Of a stretch of 14,070 nucleotides of DNA, positions 6,227 through 13,828 are shown piece by piece. This DNA comes from JBHIER01 sp046760705 [NCBI: bacterium] (GTDB lineage: Bacteria; JBHIER01; G020348925). The DNA lies in the NCBI GenBank assembly GCA_046760705.1, contig JBHIER010000027.1, positions 1-14,070 of the forward strand, read 5' to 3'. A model generated the notes under the pieces. It did not search any database. It was given only the letters and a program-made list of their open reading frames with translations, and had not been told where the DNA came from. How positions within the stretch are numbered: the first letter of the stretch is position 1; every line of letters begins with the position of its first letter. The position numbers were made by a program, and so were the translations under genes.

Positions 6227-7810
6227 GTGCCAGGTCTGACCATAGATACTGTCCCAGTGGAAGCCCCGGAGGGGACCACAATCCTGGAGGCGGCCAAGAC
6301 CGCTGGCATCCAGATCCCGCATCTGTGCTATCACCCCTCCTTGAAGATTGTAGGCACCTGCCGGCTCTGTCTGGTGGAGGTGGAGAGTATGCCCAAGTTG
6401 CAGACAGCTTGCAGCACAGAGGTGAGGGACGGGATGGTGGTCCGCACCAAGAGTTCAAAGGTTCAGAAGGCCAGGCGGGGTGTGTTGGAGTTTCTCCTCA
6501 TCAACCACCCCCTCGATTGTCCTGTCTGCGACCAGGCCGGTGAATGCGACCTCCAGGACTACACCTTCGACTACGGGGCGGCCCAGAGCCGCTACGCCGA
6601 GCAGAAGCGGAGGTATCCCCGACAGGAGATCGGCCCCAAGATTGTGCGGGACATGAACCGCTGTGTGCATTGCACCCGCTGCGTCCGGTTCTGCCGCGAT
6701 GTGATCAGCATCGAGGAGTACGGTGTGTTTGAACGTGGCGCGCAGACAACCGTGGGCACCTACGTTGATGCGGCCTTGCAGAACAACTACCAGGGAAGTC
6801 TTGTGGAGCTGTGCCCGGTCGGGGCCTTGACCAGCCGCGACTTTCGCTTCAAGAGCAGAGTGTGGCACTTGCACAGCGTTGAATCGATCTGCCCAGGATG
6901 CAGCCGCGGGTGCAACATCGAAATCGATTTCAGAAACCACACCGTCTATCGATTCAGAGCCAGGGAGAACGATGGGGTCAACAGTTGGTGGATGTGCGAT
7001 GAGGGGAGGGTGTCGTACAGATCTGTCAACAATTCTGATCGGATCCTGAAGCCTCTGCGAAAGGCCAACGGCCAAGAGACGGTGGTCGGTTTCGACGAGG
7101 CCCTTTCATTCGTGGCCGAAACCCTTCAGAAGATAGTGAAGGAGCACGGCCCCGAATCGGTCGGCGGTATCGCCTCCTCAACCTGCACGAACGAGGAGAA
7201 TTACCTTTTCGGTCAATTCTTCAGAGAGGTGCTCGGTTCAAAGAACGTCGATTTTATCCAGGCAGGAAGGGGAGAGGGATACAGTGATAACATCTTGATC
7301 CAGGCCGACAAGAGCCCGAACAGCAGGGGGGCAAGGGAGATGGGGGTCGCAGCCAGAGAGGGTGGACTGAGCGTGGAGGGGATGATGGGCGCAGCCCGAG
7401 ACTCTAAATTGAAGGCTCTCTATGTCATGGGTCAGGATCTTGTGGCCAGGCTCAGAGGAGATGCTCGGGTGAAAGAGGCTCTCGATGGGCTTGAACTGCT
7501 CGTCGTTCAGGATACGAACATGAATGAGACGGCCAAGCTGGCCCACATCGTTCTGCCAAAAGCCTCCTTCGCAGAGATGGAGGGGACTTTTACGAACTTT
7601 GAGGGCCGGGTTCAGAGAATTCGGCCCGCCTTCCAGCATGATGATGTATGGCCTGGATGGAAGACTCTATCTGCCCTCGCCGAAAAGATGGGGCGTCAGT
7701 TTGGATACAGGTCAGCCGAGCAGGTTTTTGACGAGATCGCTCGCAACGTTCAAGAATACAGAGGACTTAGCTACGATAAGATTGGCTGCCAGGGAGTTAA
7801 GGTTAGATGA
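6227..7810 (+). CDS. nuoG: NADH-quinone oxidoreductase subunit G, short form
   Basis: The 75-kDa iron-sulfur subunit that passes electrons from the N module to the connecting arm. 527 residues, much shorter than the 700-900 of E. coli or Thermus. Cluster ligands are all present: [2Fe-2S] N1b C34, C45, C48, C62; N5 H94, C98, C101, C107; N4 C146, C149, C152, C196; and the N7 set C222, C225, C229, C257 (CPGC-SRGC ... MCDEGR). The molybdopterin-oxidoreductase-like part after about residue 285 is abbreviated but still ends in the family stretch IVLPKASFAEMEGTFTNFEG. Start is GTG at 6227: the protein then begins MPGLTIDTVPVEAPEGTTIL, the standard NuoG N-terminus, four bases after the nuoF stop. Confidence 0.96.
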   Translation: MPGLTIDTVPVEAPEGTTILEAAKTAGIQIPHLCYHPSLKIVGTCRLCLVEVESMPKLQTACSTEVRDGMVVRTKSSKVQKARRGVLEFLLINHPLDCPVCDQAGECDLQDYTFDYGAAQSRYAEQKRRYPRQEIGPKIVRDMNRCVHCTRCVRFCRDVISIEEYGVFERGAQTTVGTYVDAALQNNYQGSLVELCPVGALTSRDFRFKSRVWHLHSVESICPGCSRGCNIEIDFRNHTVYRFRARENDGVNSWWMCDEGRVSYRSVNNSDRILKPLRKANGQETVVGFDEALSFVAETLQKIVKEHGPESVGGIASSTCTNEENYLFGQFFREVLGSKNVDFIQAGRGEGYSDNILIQADKSPNSRGAREMGVAAREGGLSVEGMMGAARDSKLKALYVMGQDLVARLRGDARVKEALDGLELLVVQDTNMNETAKLAHIVLPKASFAEMEGTFTNFEGRVQRIRPAFQHDDVWPGWKTLSALAEKMGRQFGYRSAEQVFDEIARNVQEYRGLSYDKIGCQGVKVR

Positions 7811-8163
7811 TCAATCAGTACATACCGATTCTCATCATTTTCATCTTCTCCGCCGGGTTGGCCCTGGTCTTCATCCTCTTCTCCCATATCATGGGGCCGC
7901 GGCGCCAGCACCCTGAGAAGCTCATGACTTACGAGTGCGGCATCGATCCGGTCGGCGATGCCAGACTCAGGTTTTCTATCAAGTTCTTTATGATAGCCAT
8001 CATCTTCCTTCTCTTCGATGTGGAGGTGATCTTTCTTTACCCCTGGGCTGTACTGTTCAGGAAGTTGGGACTTTTTGGATTCATCGAGATGGGGATCTTT
8101 TTGATCATCTTAATCATCGGTCTCTATTACGTCTGGAAGAGGGGGGCGTTGGAGTGGGAATAG
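7807..8163 (+). CDS. nuoA: NADH-quinone oxidoreductase subunit A
   Basis: Small membrane subunit at the heel of complex I, next to the quinone cavity. 118 residues with three membrane segments (about 5-27, 61-80, 89-110). The cytoplasm-facing loop [20 protein letters not shown] at 43-62 and the acidic helix [12 protein letters not shown] are the family signatures; the Cys in YECG belongs to the loop whose exposure varies between active and deactive states. The ATG overlaps the nuoG stop by four bases (ATGA). Confidence 0.96.
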   Translation: MINQYIPILIIFIFSAGLALVFILFSHIMGPRRQHPEKLMTYECGIDPVGDARLRFSIKFFMIAIIFLLFDVEVIFLYPWAVLFRKLGLFGFIEMGIFLIILIIGLYYVWKRGALEWE

Positions 8164-8633
8164 AAACCGGACTGGGCAATGCGGCGTTGACCACGCAACT
8201 TGACAAGGCCGTCAACTGGGCCCGAAAGTACTCTCTGTGGCCCATGCCTTTTGGAACGGCCTGTTGTGCCATCGAGTACATGTCTGTGGTCTCGTCCCAC
8301 TACGATCTGGCCCGATTCGGTGCTGAGGTGGTCCGCTTCTCGCCCCGTCAGTCCGATCTCATGCTGGTCATGGGGACTATCAACTCCAAGATGGTACCGA
8401 TCTTGAAGCGGATACATAATCAGATGTGCGAGCCGAAATGGGTCATCGCCGTCGGTGCCTGCGCTTGCTCCGGCGGGATGTACGACAACTATTCGGTCGT
8501 CCAGGGGATCGACCAGTACATACCGGTGGACGTCTACGTACCGGGCTGCCCGCCGGCGCCGGAGGGGATTATCCACGGTATACTGAAGCTGTGGGAGAAG
8601 ATCGACACCGAATCGGTTCTGGATTGGAAGTGA
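8154..8633 (+). CDS. nuoB: NADH-quinone oxidoreductase subunit B (cluster N2)
   Basis: The PSST subunit that holds [4Fe-4S] cluster N2, the last electron donor to quinone. 159 residues. N2 ligands are the adjacent pair C37-C38 ([10 protein letters not shown]), C103 (GACACSGG) and C132 ([10 protein letters not shown]); the 65- and 29-residue spacings equal those of the E. coli protein. Start is GTG at 8154, overlapping the end of nuoA by ten bases, with a strong GAGGGGGG seven bases ahead, inside nuoA. The frame is open further upstream, but that part is nuoA read out of frame. Confidence 0.95.
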   Translation: MGIETGLGNAALTTQLDKAVNWARKYSLWPMPFGTACCAIEYMSVVSSHYDLARFGAEVVRFSPRQSDLMLVMGTINSKMVPILKRIHNQMCEPKWVIAVGACACSGGMYDNYSVVQGIDQYIPVDVYVPGCPPAPEGIIHGILKLWEKIDTESVLDWK

Positions 8634-8639
8634 GATCGA

Positions 8640-9128
8640 ATGAGCGAAACGGAACAGAGGGTGCGCCGAAAATTTGCCGAAGATGTGATCGATGTGAGCG
8701 ATTTCAGGGGAGAGCTCACGCTCACGGTGAAAAGGGAGCGGATCGGTGATGTGTGCCGGTTCCTGTTGAGCACCGAGGGCGGGGAGTACGCCATGATGAT
8801 CGACCTCTGCGGAGTCGATTATCTGGGGCGGGAGCCGCGGTTTGAAGTGGTCTATCACCTCTATTCCCTGAAGAGGAAAGATCGGGTGAGGATAAAGGCA
8901 CCGGTGCCTGAAAGCGATCCGACCATCGATACGGTGACACACCTGTGGAAGGCAGCCAATTGGTTTGAGCGGGAGGTGTACGACCTGTTTGGCATCACTT
9001 TCAAGGGCCATCCCGATCTGAGGCGGATTCTCACCCACGATGATTTTACAGGCCATGCGCTCCGCAAGGATTATCCGGTGGACAAGCGCCAGGAACTGGG
9101 CCGGCCGACCCCATTTGCTGAGGAGTAG
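8640..9128 (+). CDS. nuoC: NADH-quinone oxidoreductase subunit C
   Basis: The 30-kDa peripheral-arm subunit that braces NuoD in the quinone module. 162 residues, separate from nuoD rather than fused as in E. coli. The signature at 101-145 is clear: LWKAANWFEREVYDLFGITF, then GHPDLRRIL, then ALRKDYPV. The N-terminal domain (about 10-100) is as expected. The gene starts at the ATG six bases after the nuoB stop and is followed two bases later by nuoD. No cofactor is bound. Confidence 0.96.
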   Translation: MSETEQRVRRKFAEDVIDVSDFRGELTLTVKRERIGDVCRFLLSTEGGEYAMMIDLCGVDYLGREPRFEVVYHLYSLKRKDRVRIKAPVPESDPTIDTVTHLWKAANWFEREVYDLFGITFKGHPDLRRILTHDDFTGHALRKDYPVDKRQELGRPTPFAEE

Positions 9129-9130
9129 AG

Positions 9131-10339
9131 ATGGCTGTTGTGACGGAACAGAAGCCACCTGGCCCGAAAATATCTCCGAACCTCCTGCCTCTCAACTTCG
9201 GCCCGTCGCATCCGACGATGCACGGGGCCCTCAGGGTCATGATCGGGCTCGACGGAGAGACCATCGTCGAGGCCATCCCTGAGATCGGGTACATCCATCG
9301 GGGTTTCGAGAAGATGGCCGAAGTGAGGACGTACCATCAGGTGATCCCCTTCACCGACCGTCTCAACTACGCCTCCGCGGCGATGAACAATGTCGGATAC
9401 GCCATGGCCGTCGAAAAGCTGATGGGTGTCGAAATCCCCAAGCGGGCCCAGTACATCCGGGTCCTCGTCTGCGAGCTGTCGCGGATCGGCGATCACTGTC
9501 TGTGTATCGGTCCCCAACTGGTGGATTTGGGGGCCCTCACGGTCTACTGGTATCTGTTTCAGATCAGGGAGAAGGTCTACGATCTGCTCGAAGCTCTGTG
9601 CGGGGCGCGGCTGACGACGAGCTACACCAGGATCGGAGGTGTGGCCGAGGAGATTCCGGAGGGTTGGATCGATCGTGCCAGGGAGATGATCAAAACCTCC
9701 AAGCCGCTTCTGCGCGATGTCGAAGGTCTGCTCAACAGGAACAGGATTTTTATCGACCGGACCCGCATGATCGGCGCCATATCGCAGGAGGATGCCATCA
9801 GCTACGGGTTCACTGGGCCGTGTTTGAGAGCGGCGGGTGTTGCTTATGACGTGCGTAAGGCCCATCCCTATTACGACTACGATGAGTTCGAATTCGAGAT
9901 ACCCCTCGGTGAAAATGGAGACACGTACGATCGGTACATGGTCCGGATGAGGGAGATGGTCCAGAGTATGCGGATCATTGAGCAGGTGATTGAGAATTTA
10001 CCCGAAGGACCGATTCAGGTCGACGATCCGAAGATCACCCTCCCGCCAAAAGAGAGCGTGTACAACGAAATTGAGGGGCTCATTCACCATTTCAAGATTC
10101 TGGTCGATGGCATCCGGCCTCCGAAGGGGGAGGTCTACTCTTACACCGAGGCGGCCAACGGAGAGCTGGGGTTCTACATCGTCAGCGACGGCACCGAACA
10201 TCCGTACCGGATCAAAGTCCGTCCACCGTGCTATGCGATCTACCAGGCGTTCAGCGAATTGATCAAAGGCCACCTGGTGGCCGATGCGGTGGCCATATTG
10301 AGCAGCCTCAACATTGTGGCCGGGGAGCTGGATAGATAG
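9131..10339 (+). CDS. nuoD: NADH-quinone oxidoreductase subunit D
   Basis: The 49-kDa subunit, related to the large subunit of [NiFe] hydrogenases but without the nickel-binding cysteines, forming most of the quinone site with NuoB. 402 residues, full length. GPSHPTMHG at 24-32 and TDRLNY at 75-80 supply H31 and Y80, which by spacing (49 residues apart) match the quinone-headgroup His38 and Tyr87 of the Thermus subunit. EIGYIHRGFEKMAE at 51-64 and the C-terminal GELDR are family features. The overlapping GAGGAGTAGAG at the end of nuoC serves as ribosome site. Confidence 0.97.
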   Translation: MAVVTEQKPPGPKISPNLLPLNFGPSHPTMHGALRVMIGLDGETIVEAIPEIGYIHRGFEKMAEVRTYHQVIPFTDRLNYASAAMNNVGYAMAVEKLMGVEIPKRAQYIRVLVCELSRIGDHCLCIGPQLVDLGALTVYWYLFQIREKVYDLLEALCGARLTTSYTRIGGVAEEIPEGWIDRAREMIKTSKPLLRDVEGLLNRNRIFIDRTRMIGAISQEDAISYGFTGPCLRAAGVAYDVRKAHPYYDYDEFEFEIPLGENGDTYDRYMVRMREMVQSMRIIEQVIENLPEGPIQVDDPKITLPPKESVYNEIEGLIHHFKILVDGIRPPKGEVYSYTEAANGELGFYIVSDGTEHPYRIKVRPPCYAIYQAFSELIKGHLVADAVAILSSLNIVAGELDR

Positions 10340-10341
10340 TC

Positions 10342-11403
10342 ATGGTCATCGAATACATCATCATGGCCGCAAAGGCCCTCATCGCACCGATTGCCGTGGT
10401 CTCGTGCGTGCCAATCCTGGTCTGGATGGAGCGGCGGGGGAGCGCCTTCATTCAGGATCGGCTGGGGCCGAACCGGGTACCCATCTTCGGTCGGAGGAAC
10501 GCTGGGCTCGCTCAGCCGGTGGCCGACGTGATGAAGCTCTTCCTCAAGGAGGATATCATTCCGGCCAACGTGAACCGGACCCTCTTCCTCTTGGCTCCCT
10601 TCCTCGTCGTCTTCATAGCCTTCTGCACCTTTGCGGTGATTCCCTTCGGGGACACCCTAAAGATCGGGGGTATGTCGATTCCGCTTCAGGTGGCCGATCT
10701 CAACTTTGGTCTTCTGTACATCTTTGCCCTGGCCTCCTTCGGCGTGTACGGCATTCTTTTAGCCGGCTGGGCCTCGAACAATAAGTACTCCCTGATGGGC
10801 GGCCTCCGGAGCTCGGCCCAGATGATCTCCTACGAGATCGCCATGGGTCTGGCTGTGATCGGGGTGCTCATGGTCTTCGGCTCGCTCCGCCTCAACGAGA
10901 TTGCCAGAGCGCAGGGCGAACTCCTCTGGGGATTTCTTCCGGCCTGGGGGCTCTTCCTCCAGCCTTTGGGGTTCGTGCTCTTTTTGGTTGCATCCTTTGC
11001 TGAGACGAACCGGACCCCCTTCGATCTGCCGGAGGCCGAATCGGAGATCGTGGCCGGCTATCACCTCGAATACAGCAGCGTCAAGTTCGCCATGTTCTTC
11101 ATGGCTGAGTACATGAGTATGGTGGTGGCCTCAGGTGTCATCGTCACCCTCTTCTTCGGCGGATGGCAGATCCCGTGGCTGCCGACGGCCACCCTGGTAG
11201 GGGCTGTCGGACCCATCGTGACGGCGCTGTTACAGATCGGTGCCTTCGTAGCGAAGTTGTTCTTCTTCCTCTGGCTCTTCATCTGGGTCCGCTGGACGGT
11301 ACCGAGATTCAGGTACGACCAGTTGATGGGACTGGGGTGGAAGGTGATGCTGCCTTTGGCTCTCCTGAACATTTTTATTACTGGCGTGGTGATAGTGCTA
11401 TGA
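10342..11403 (+). CDS. nuoH: NADH-quinone oxidoreductase subunit H
   Basis: Membrane subunit that links the quinone cavity to the proton-pumping arm and forms the quinone entry channel. 353 residues with about eight membrane segments. Key stretches: VWMERRGSAFIQDRLGPNRV at 28-47 and the acidic loop FAETNRTPFDLPEAESEIVAG followed by EYSSVKFAMFFMAEYM. The ATG lies two bases after the nuoD stop. In most nuo operons nuoI follows at once; here nuoI is displaced by two extra genes. Confidence 0.97.
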   Translation: MVIEYIIMAAKALIAPIAVVSCVPILVWMERRGSAFIQDRLGPNRVPIFGRRNAGLAQPVADVMKLFLKEDIIPANVNRTLFLLAPFLVVFIAFCTFAVIPFGDTLKIGGMSIPLQVADLNFGLLYIFALASFGVYGILLAGWASNNKYSLMGGLRSSAQMISYEIAMGLAVIGVLMVFGSLRLNEIARAQGELLWGFLPAWGLFLQPLGFVLFLVASFAETNRTPFDLPEAESEIVAGYHLEYSSVKFAMFFMAEYMSMVVASGVIVTLFFGGWQIPWLPTATLVGAVGPIVTALLQIGAFVAKLFFFLWLFIWVRWTVPRFRYDQLMGLGWKVMLPLALLNIFITGVVIVL

Positions 11404-11450
11404 AGTCTGTACTGCTGCCCAGCATGAATGAATTGAGGACATACTGACAT

Positions 11451-11774
11451 ATGAGCACAGTTGTCGCAACTGAACATCCGTACATTGTACAGATTGATGG
11501 GGTATGTGGTGGAAAGCCGATCATTAAGGGCACCCGGACTCCGATGAGGTCCATCGTTGGATATTACAAACTTGGGATGAGCATCGAGGAAATCATTGAG
11601 GGTTTACCCCATCTCACAGCAGCCCAAGTTCACGATGCCCTGAGCTACTATCATGACCACCGGGAAGAAATTGAGAAAGATATTGAGGAGAACAGAATCG
11701 AAAAATTGATGGAGAAATATGGCTTGAAAAGGGATGAGGAAGACAGGTTACCCTCTAAGGACAACAAGAAATGA
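11451..11774 (+). CDS. DUF433-domain protein, orphan VapB45-type antitoxin-like
   Basis: 107 residues. Residues about 9-73 match the DUF433 pattern closely: G21-K-P-I-I-K-G-T-R-T-P, the helix-turn-helix region SIVGYYKLGMSIEEII, then GLPHLTAAQVHDALSYYHDH. The tail after 73 is highly charged (Glu/Lys/Arg). DUF433 proteins are usually DNA-binding antitoxins paired with a PIN-like DUF5615 toxin; no toxin reading frame follows, so this copy is an orphan. A GAGGA 11 bases before the ATG is the ribosome site. It sits between nuoH and the prenyltransferase, separated by 47 and 136 bases, unlike the tight nuo junctions, and looks richer in A and T. It is probably an insertion; a role in controlling the operon is possible but unproven. 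Confidence 0.88.
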   Translation: MSTVVATEHPYIVQIDGVCGGKPIIKGTRTPMRSIVGYYKLGMSIEEIIEGLPHLTAAQVHDALSYYHDHREEIEKDIEENRIEKLMEKYGLKRDEEDRLPSKDNKK

Positions 11775-11783
11775 CTCAAGGCG

Positions 11784-11803
11784 GTTGTGAAACGTCAAAT
11801 TTC
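11784..11803 (+). repeat. 20-base direct repeat, copy 1
   Basis: gttgtgaaacgtcaaatttc, repeated 77 bases downstream with one mismatch. It begins 10 bases after the stop of the DUF433 gene and is not explained by any gene. It may be a scar of insertion, part of a dispersed repeat, or a binding site. Confidence 0.7.
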
Positions 11804-11842
11804 CGGGCCATAGGTCCGATTTTCAGACAGGAAACATCCGAC

Positions 11843-11862
11843 ACATGGAAATACGCCCATGT
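11843..11862 (+). repeat. Small hairpin in the DUF433-menA spacer
   Basis: ACATGG at 11843-11848 and CCATGT at 11857-11862 form a six-pair stem with an eight-base loop. No T run follows, so it is not a clear terminator. It could lower read-through or be part of the repeat unit. Confidence 0.3.
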
Positions 11863-11880
11863 TGTGAAATGTCAAATTTC
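11861..11880 (+). repeat. 20-base direct repeat, copy 2
   Basis: gttgtgaaatgtcaaatttc, matching copy 1 at 19 of 20 bases. It ends 30 bases before the prenyltransferase ATG, overlapping the right arm of a small hairpin (11843-11862). Confidence 0.7.
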
Positions 11881-11910
11881 GAGAAGTAGAAGTTGAAAGG
11901 GCTTAACCAA

Positions 11911-12831
11911 ATGTTGGAGAAAATTAAACTTTGGTTGACGGAAATCCGGGCCCCTTTTCTGACTGCCAGCATCGTCCCCGTCCTTTTAGGGGCCGTCATC
12001 GCCTGGGTCGTCACGGGTTCCTTTCATTGGGGATTTTTTCTGTTGACCCTGGTGGCCGGGATCTGTCTCCACATCGGGACGAACGTGGCCAACGACTATT
12101 TCGACCACGTAAGCGGGAACGACGAGATCAACGTCGACTTCGTCCGGCCCTTCACCGGTGGAAGCAGAATGATCCAGAAGGGGCTGATGAGGCCGAAGGA
12201 GGTCCTGATTGAGTCGATACTCTTTTTCACCATAGGATGCATCATCGGCCTCTATCTGGCCTGGACGAGGGGGCCGATCATCCTTCTGCTCGGTCTGATC
12301 GGGGTCTTCTCCGGTTTCTTCTACACCGCGCCCCCCTTTCGTCTGGCCAATCTGGGGATCGGTGAAGCGGTGGTGGGGGTCAACTTCGGGGTACTCATGG
12401 TCGTCGGATCGTACTACGTGCAGACGGGGAAGCTGAGTTGGGCGGCGGCGGCGGCCGGATTGCCCGTCTCATTCCTCATTGCGGCCGTGCTCTACATCAA
12501 CGAGTTCCCCGATTATGCAGCCGATAAGGCCGTGGGGAAGAACCATCTCGTGGTCAGATGGGGAAAAGAGAGGGCGGTTGTGGGCTACATGGTGATCTTG
12601 GCTTTAGCTTACGCCTCGGTCATTCTTGGGGTGGCTGTAAAGGCAATCACGCCGTACGCCCTCATCGCCCTGCTGACCGTACCATTGGCCATAAAAGCGT
12701 ATCGGAATGCAAAGATGTATCATAATAACAGCCGCAAACTCGTTCCATCCAACGCAGCCACAATCATGATTCATCTCTCCGTCGGCCTGCTCATGTGTGT
12801 GGGCTATGTTTTAGAAAGGGTGATGAGTTGA
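11911..12831 (+). CDS. menA: MenA/UbiA-family polyprenyltransferase, likely 1,4-dihydroxy-2-naphthoate prenyltransferase
   Basis: 306 residues from ATG 11911, the size of MenA, with about eight to nine membrane segments. UbiA-family Asp-rich motifs are present: NVANDYFDHVSGNDE at 58-72 (D62, D65, D71) and NEFPDYAADKAVGK at 197-210 (D201, D205), followed by NHLVVRWG, which resembles the MenA end of this motif (GKNTLVVRLG). RPFTGGSRMIQKGLM at 79-93 is also MenA-like. The enzyme would attach a polyprenyl chain to dihydroxynaphthoate in the membrane, giving demethylmenaquinone, the precursor of the quinone complex I reduces. GAAAGG lies 10 bases before the ATG; a TTG at 11893 would add six residues. 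The 3' end overlaps nuoI by four bases, so it is a true member of the operon. The exact acceptor is inferred from the motif and context; other UbiA enzymes are possible. Confidence 0.8.
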   Translation: MLEKIKLWLTEIRAPFLTASIVPVLLGAVIAWVVTGSFHWGFFLLTLVAGICLHIGTNVANDYFDHVSGNDEINVDFVRPFTGGSRMIQKGLMRPKEVLIESILFFTIGCIIGLYLAWTRGPIILLLGLIGVFSGFFYTAPPFRLANLGIGEAVVGVNFGVLMVVGSYYVQTGKLSWAAAAAGLPVSFLIAAVLYINEFPDYAADKAVGKNHLVVRWGKERAVVGYMVILALAYASVILGVAVKAITPYALIALLTVPLAIKAYRNAKMYHNNSRKLVPSNAATIMIHLSVGLLMCVGYVLERVMS

Positions 12832-13325
12832 ACGAAGTGCCAAAGACACGATTCCCGTTTTTAGGTCGGATCTATCTCTACGAGATCCTCAGGGGACTCG
12901 CTATCACCTTTCGGCATCTCTTCGCCAATCTCATCAATCGGAAGCGGATGCCGGTCATCGAGTATCCGGACGAGCGGCGGGACTACTCGCCCCGTTTTCG
13001 GGGCCGGCATCGGCTCAAGAAGCGAGAGGACGGCTCGGTCAAATGTGTGGCCTGCATGCTCTGCGCCACCGTCTGCCCGGCCCAGTGCATCACTATTGAA
13101 GCCGCTGAGCACCCTGATCCCCAGATCGAGAAGATGGCCGAGCGATACGAGATCGACATTCTCCGGTGCATCTTCTGCGGCTTCTGCGTGGAAGCCTGTC
13201 CAGTGGACGCCCTTGAGATGACGGGTGAATACGAACTGAGCGATTTTACCCGGGAGTGCCTCATATATGATAAGGAGTACCTGTTGAACCCTCCCAGCAA
13301 TCTGCCTGAGAAGAAGGAGACGTAG
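12828..13325 (+). CDS. nuoI: NADH-quinone oxidoreductase subunit I (clusters N6a, N6b)
   Basis: The 23-kDa (TYKY) ferredoxin-like subunit carrying two [4Fe-4S] clusters that conduct electrons to N2. 165 residues. Ligands: C73, C76, C79 and C83, then C114, C117, C120 and C124 (CVACMLCATVCP and CIFCGFCVEACP); by the usual ferredoxin pattern the last Cys of each set ligates the opposite cluster. The amphipathic N-terminal helix LRGLAITFRHLF lies on the membrane. Start is TTG at 12828, four-base TTGA overlap with the prenyltransferase stop and GAAAGGG seven bases ahead. A GTG at 12837 is a weaker alternative. Confidence 0.94.
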   Translation: MNEVPKTRFPFLGRIYLYEILRGLAITFRHLFANLINRKRMPVIEYPDERRDYSPRFRGRHRLKKREDGSVKCVACMLCATVCPAQCITIEAAEHPDPQIEKMAERYEIDILRCIFCGFCVEACPVDALEMTGEYELSDFTRECLIYDKEYLLNPPSNLPEKKET

Positions 13326-13826
13326 ATGGGAGCAGTCCTTTTTTACGTCTTTGCCATTATCGCGGTCCTGGCGGCTTTTCTGGTCATTGTATTCAGAAAC
13401 CCGATTAATTGTGCCCTATCCATGGTCGTCTGCTTCTTCGCCCTGGCGGCCATTTATGTTCTCCTCTCAGCCCATCTCATCGCCGTGCTCCAGATACTGG
13501 TCTACGCGGGAGCGATTATGGTTCTCGTCCTCTTCGTCATCATGCTGATGAACCTGAGGGAGCGGGAGTTGGGGCGTTGGGAGTTCACGTGGCCCAAGAT
13601 CATCGGGTTCATCCTGGCGGGGCTGTTCCTAATAGAAGGAATCAATTTTCTCAAAGGAGTCAAGGGTTGGAATGCAGTCGAGATCTCGAAAGGTTTCGGG
13701 ACCGTTGAGGCAGTGGGGACGAAGCTTTTCTCCCGTTATCTGCTGCCCTTCGAGATGGTTTCGATTCTCTTATTGATCGGCATCATCGGAGCGGTCGTTC
13801 TTACGAAAAAGAAGATTGGGGAATAG
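13326..13826 (+). CDS. nuoJ: NADH-quinone oxidoreductase subunit J
   Basis: Membrane-arm subunit between NuoH/A and NuoK, whose third helix carries the pi-bulge that couples quinone reduction to proton pumping. 166 residues with five membrane segments. Conserved stretch: [18 protein letters not shown], then [20 protein letters not shown] followed by MLMNL. The long polar loop at about 95-135 is normal. The ATG directly follows the nuoI stop, and GAGAAGAAGGAG at the end of nuoI is the ribosome site. Confidence 0.95.
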   Translation: MGAVLFYVFAIIAVLAAFLVIVFRNPINCALSMVVCFFALAAIYVLLSAHLIAVLQILVYAGAIMVLVLFVIMLMNLRERELGRWEFTWPKIIGFILAGLFLIEGINFLKGVKGWNAVEISKGFGTVEAVGTKLFSRYLLPFEMVSILLLIGIIGAVVLTKKKIGE

Positions 13827-13828
13827 AT

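Noticed and set aside
7935-8153. N-terminal extension of NuoB
   Set aside because: This part is nuoA read in another frame; the GTG at 8154 with its strong ribosome site gives a normal NuoB.
8127-9158. 343-codon minus-strand open frame
   Set aside because: Antisense to nuoB and nuoC, which are certain; long only because of codon bias in the sense genes.
11404-11450. Terminator between nuoH and the DUF433 gene (TGCTG-CC-CAGCA at 11413-11424)
   Set aside because: The stem is at most five pairs with a two-base loop and no T run, so it is probably chance.
11784-11880. CRISPR-like repeat pair
   Set aside because: Only two repeats, a 57-base gap larger than typical spacers, and no cas genes in the window.
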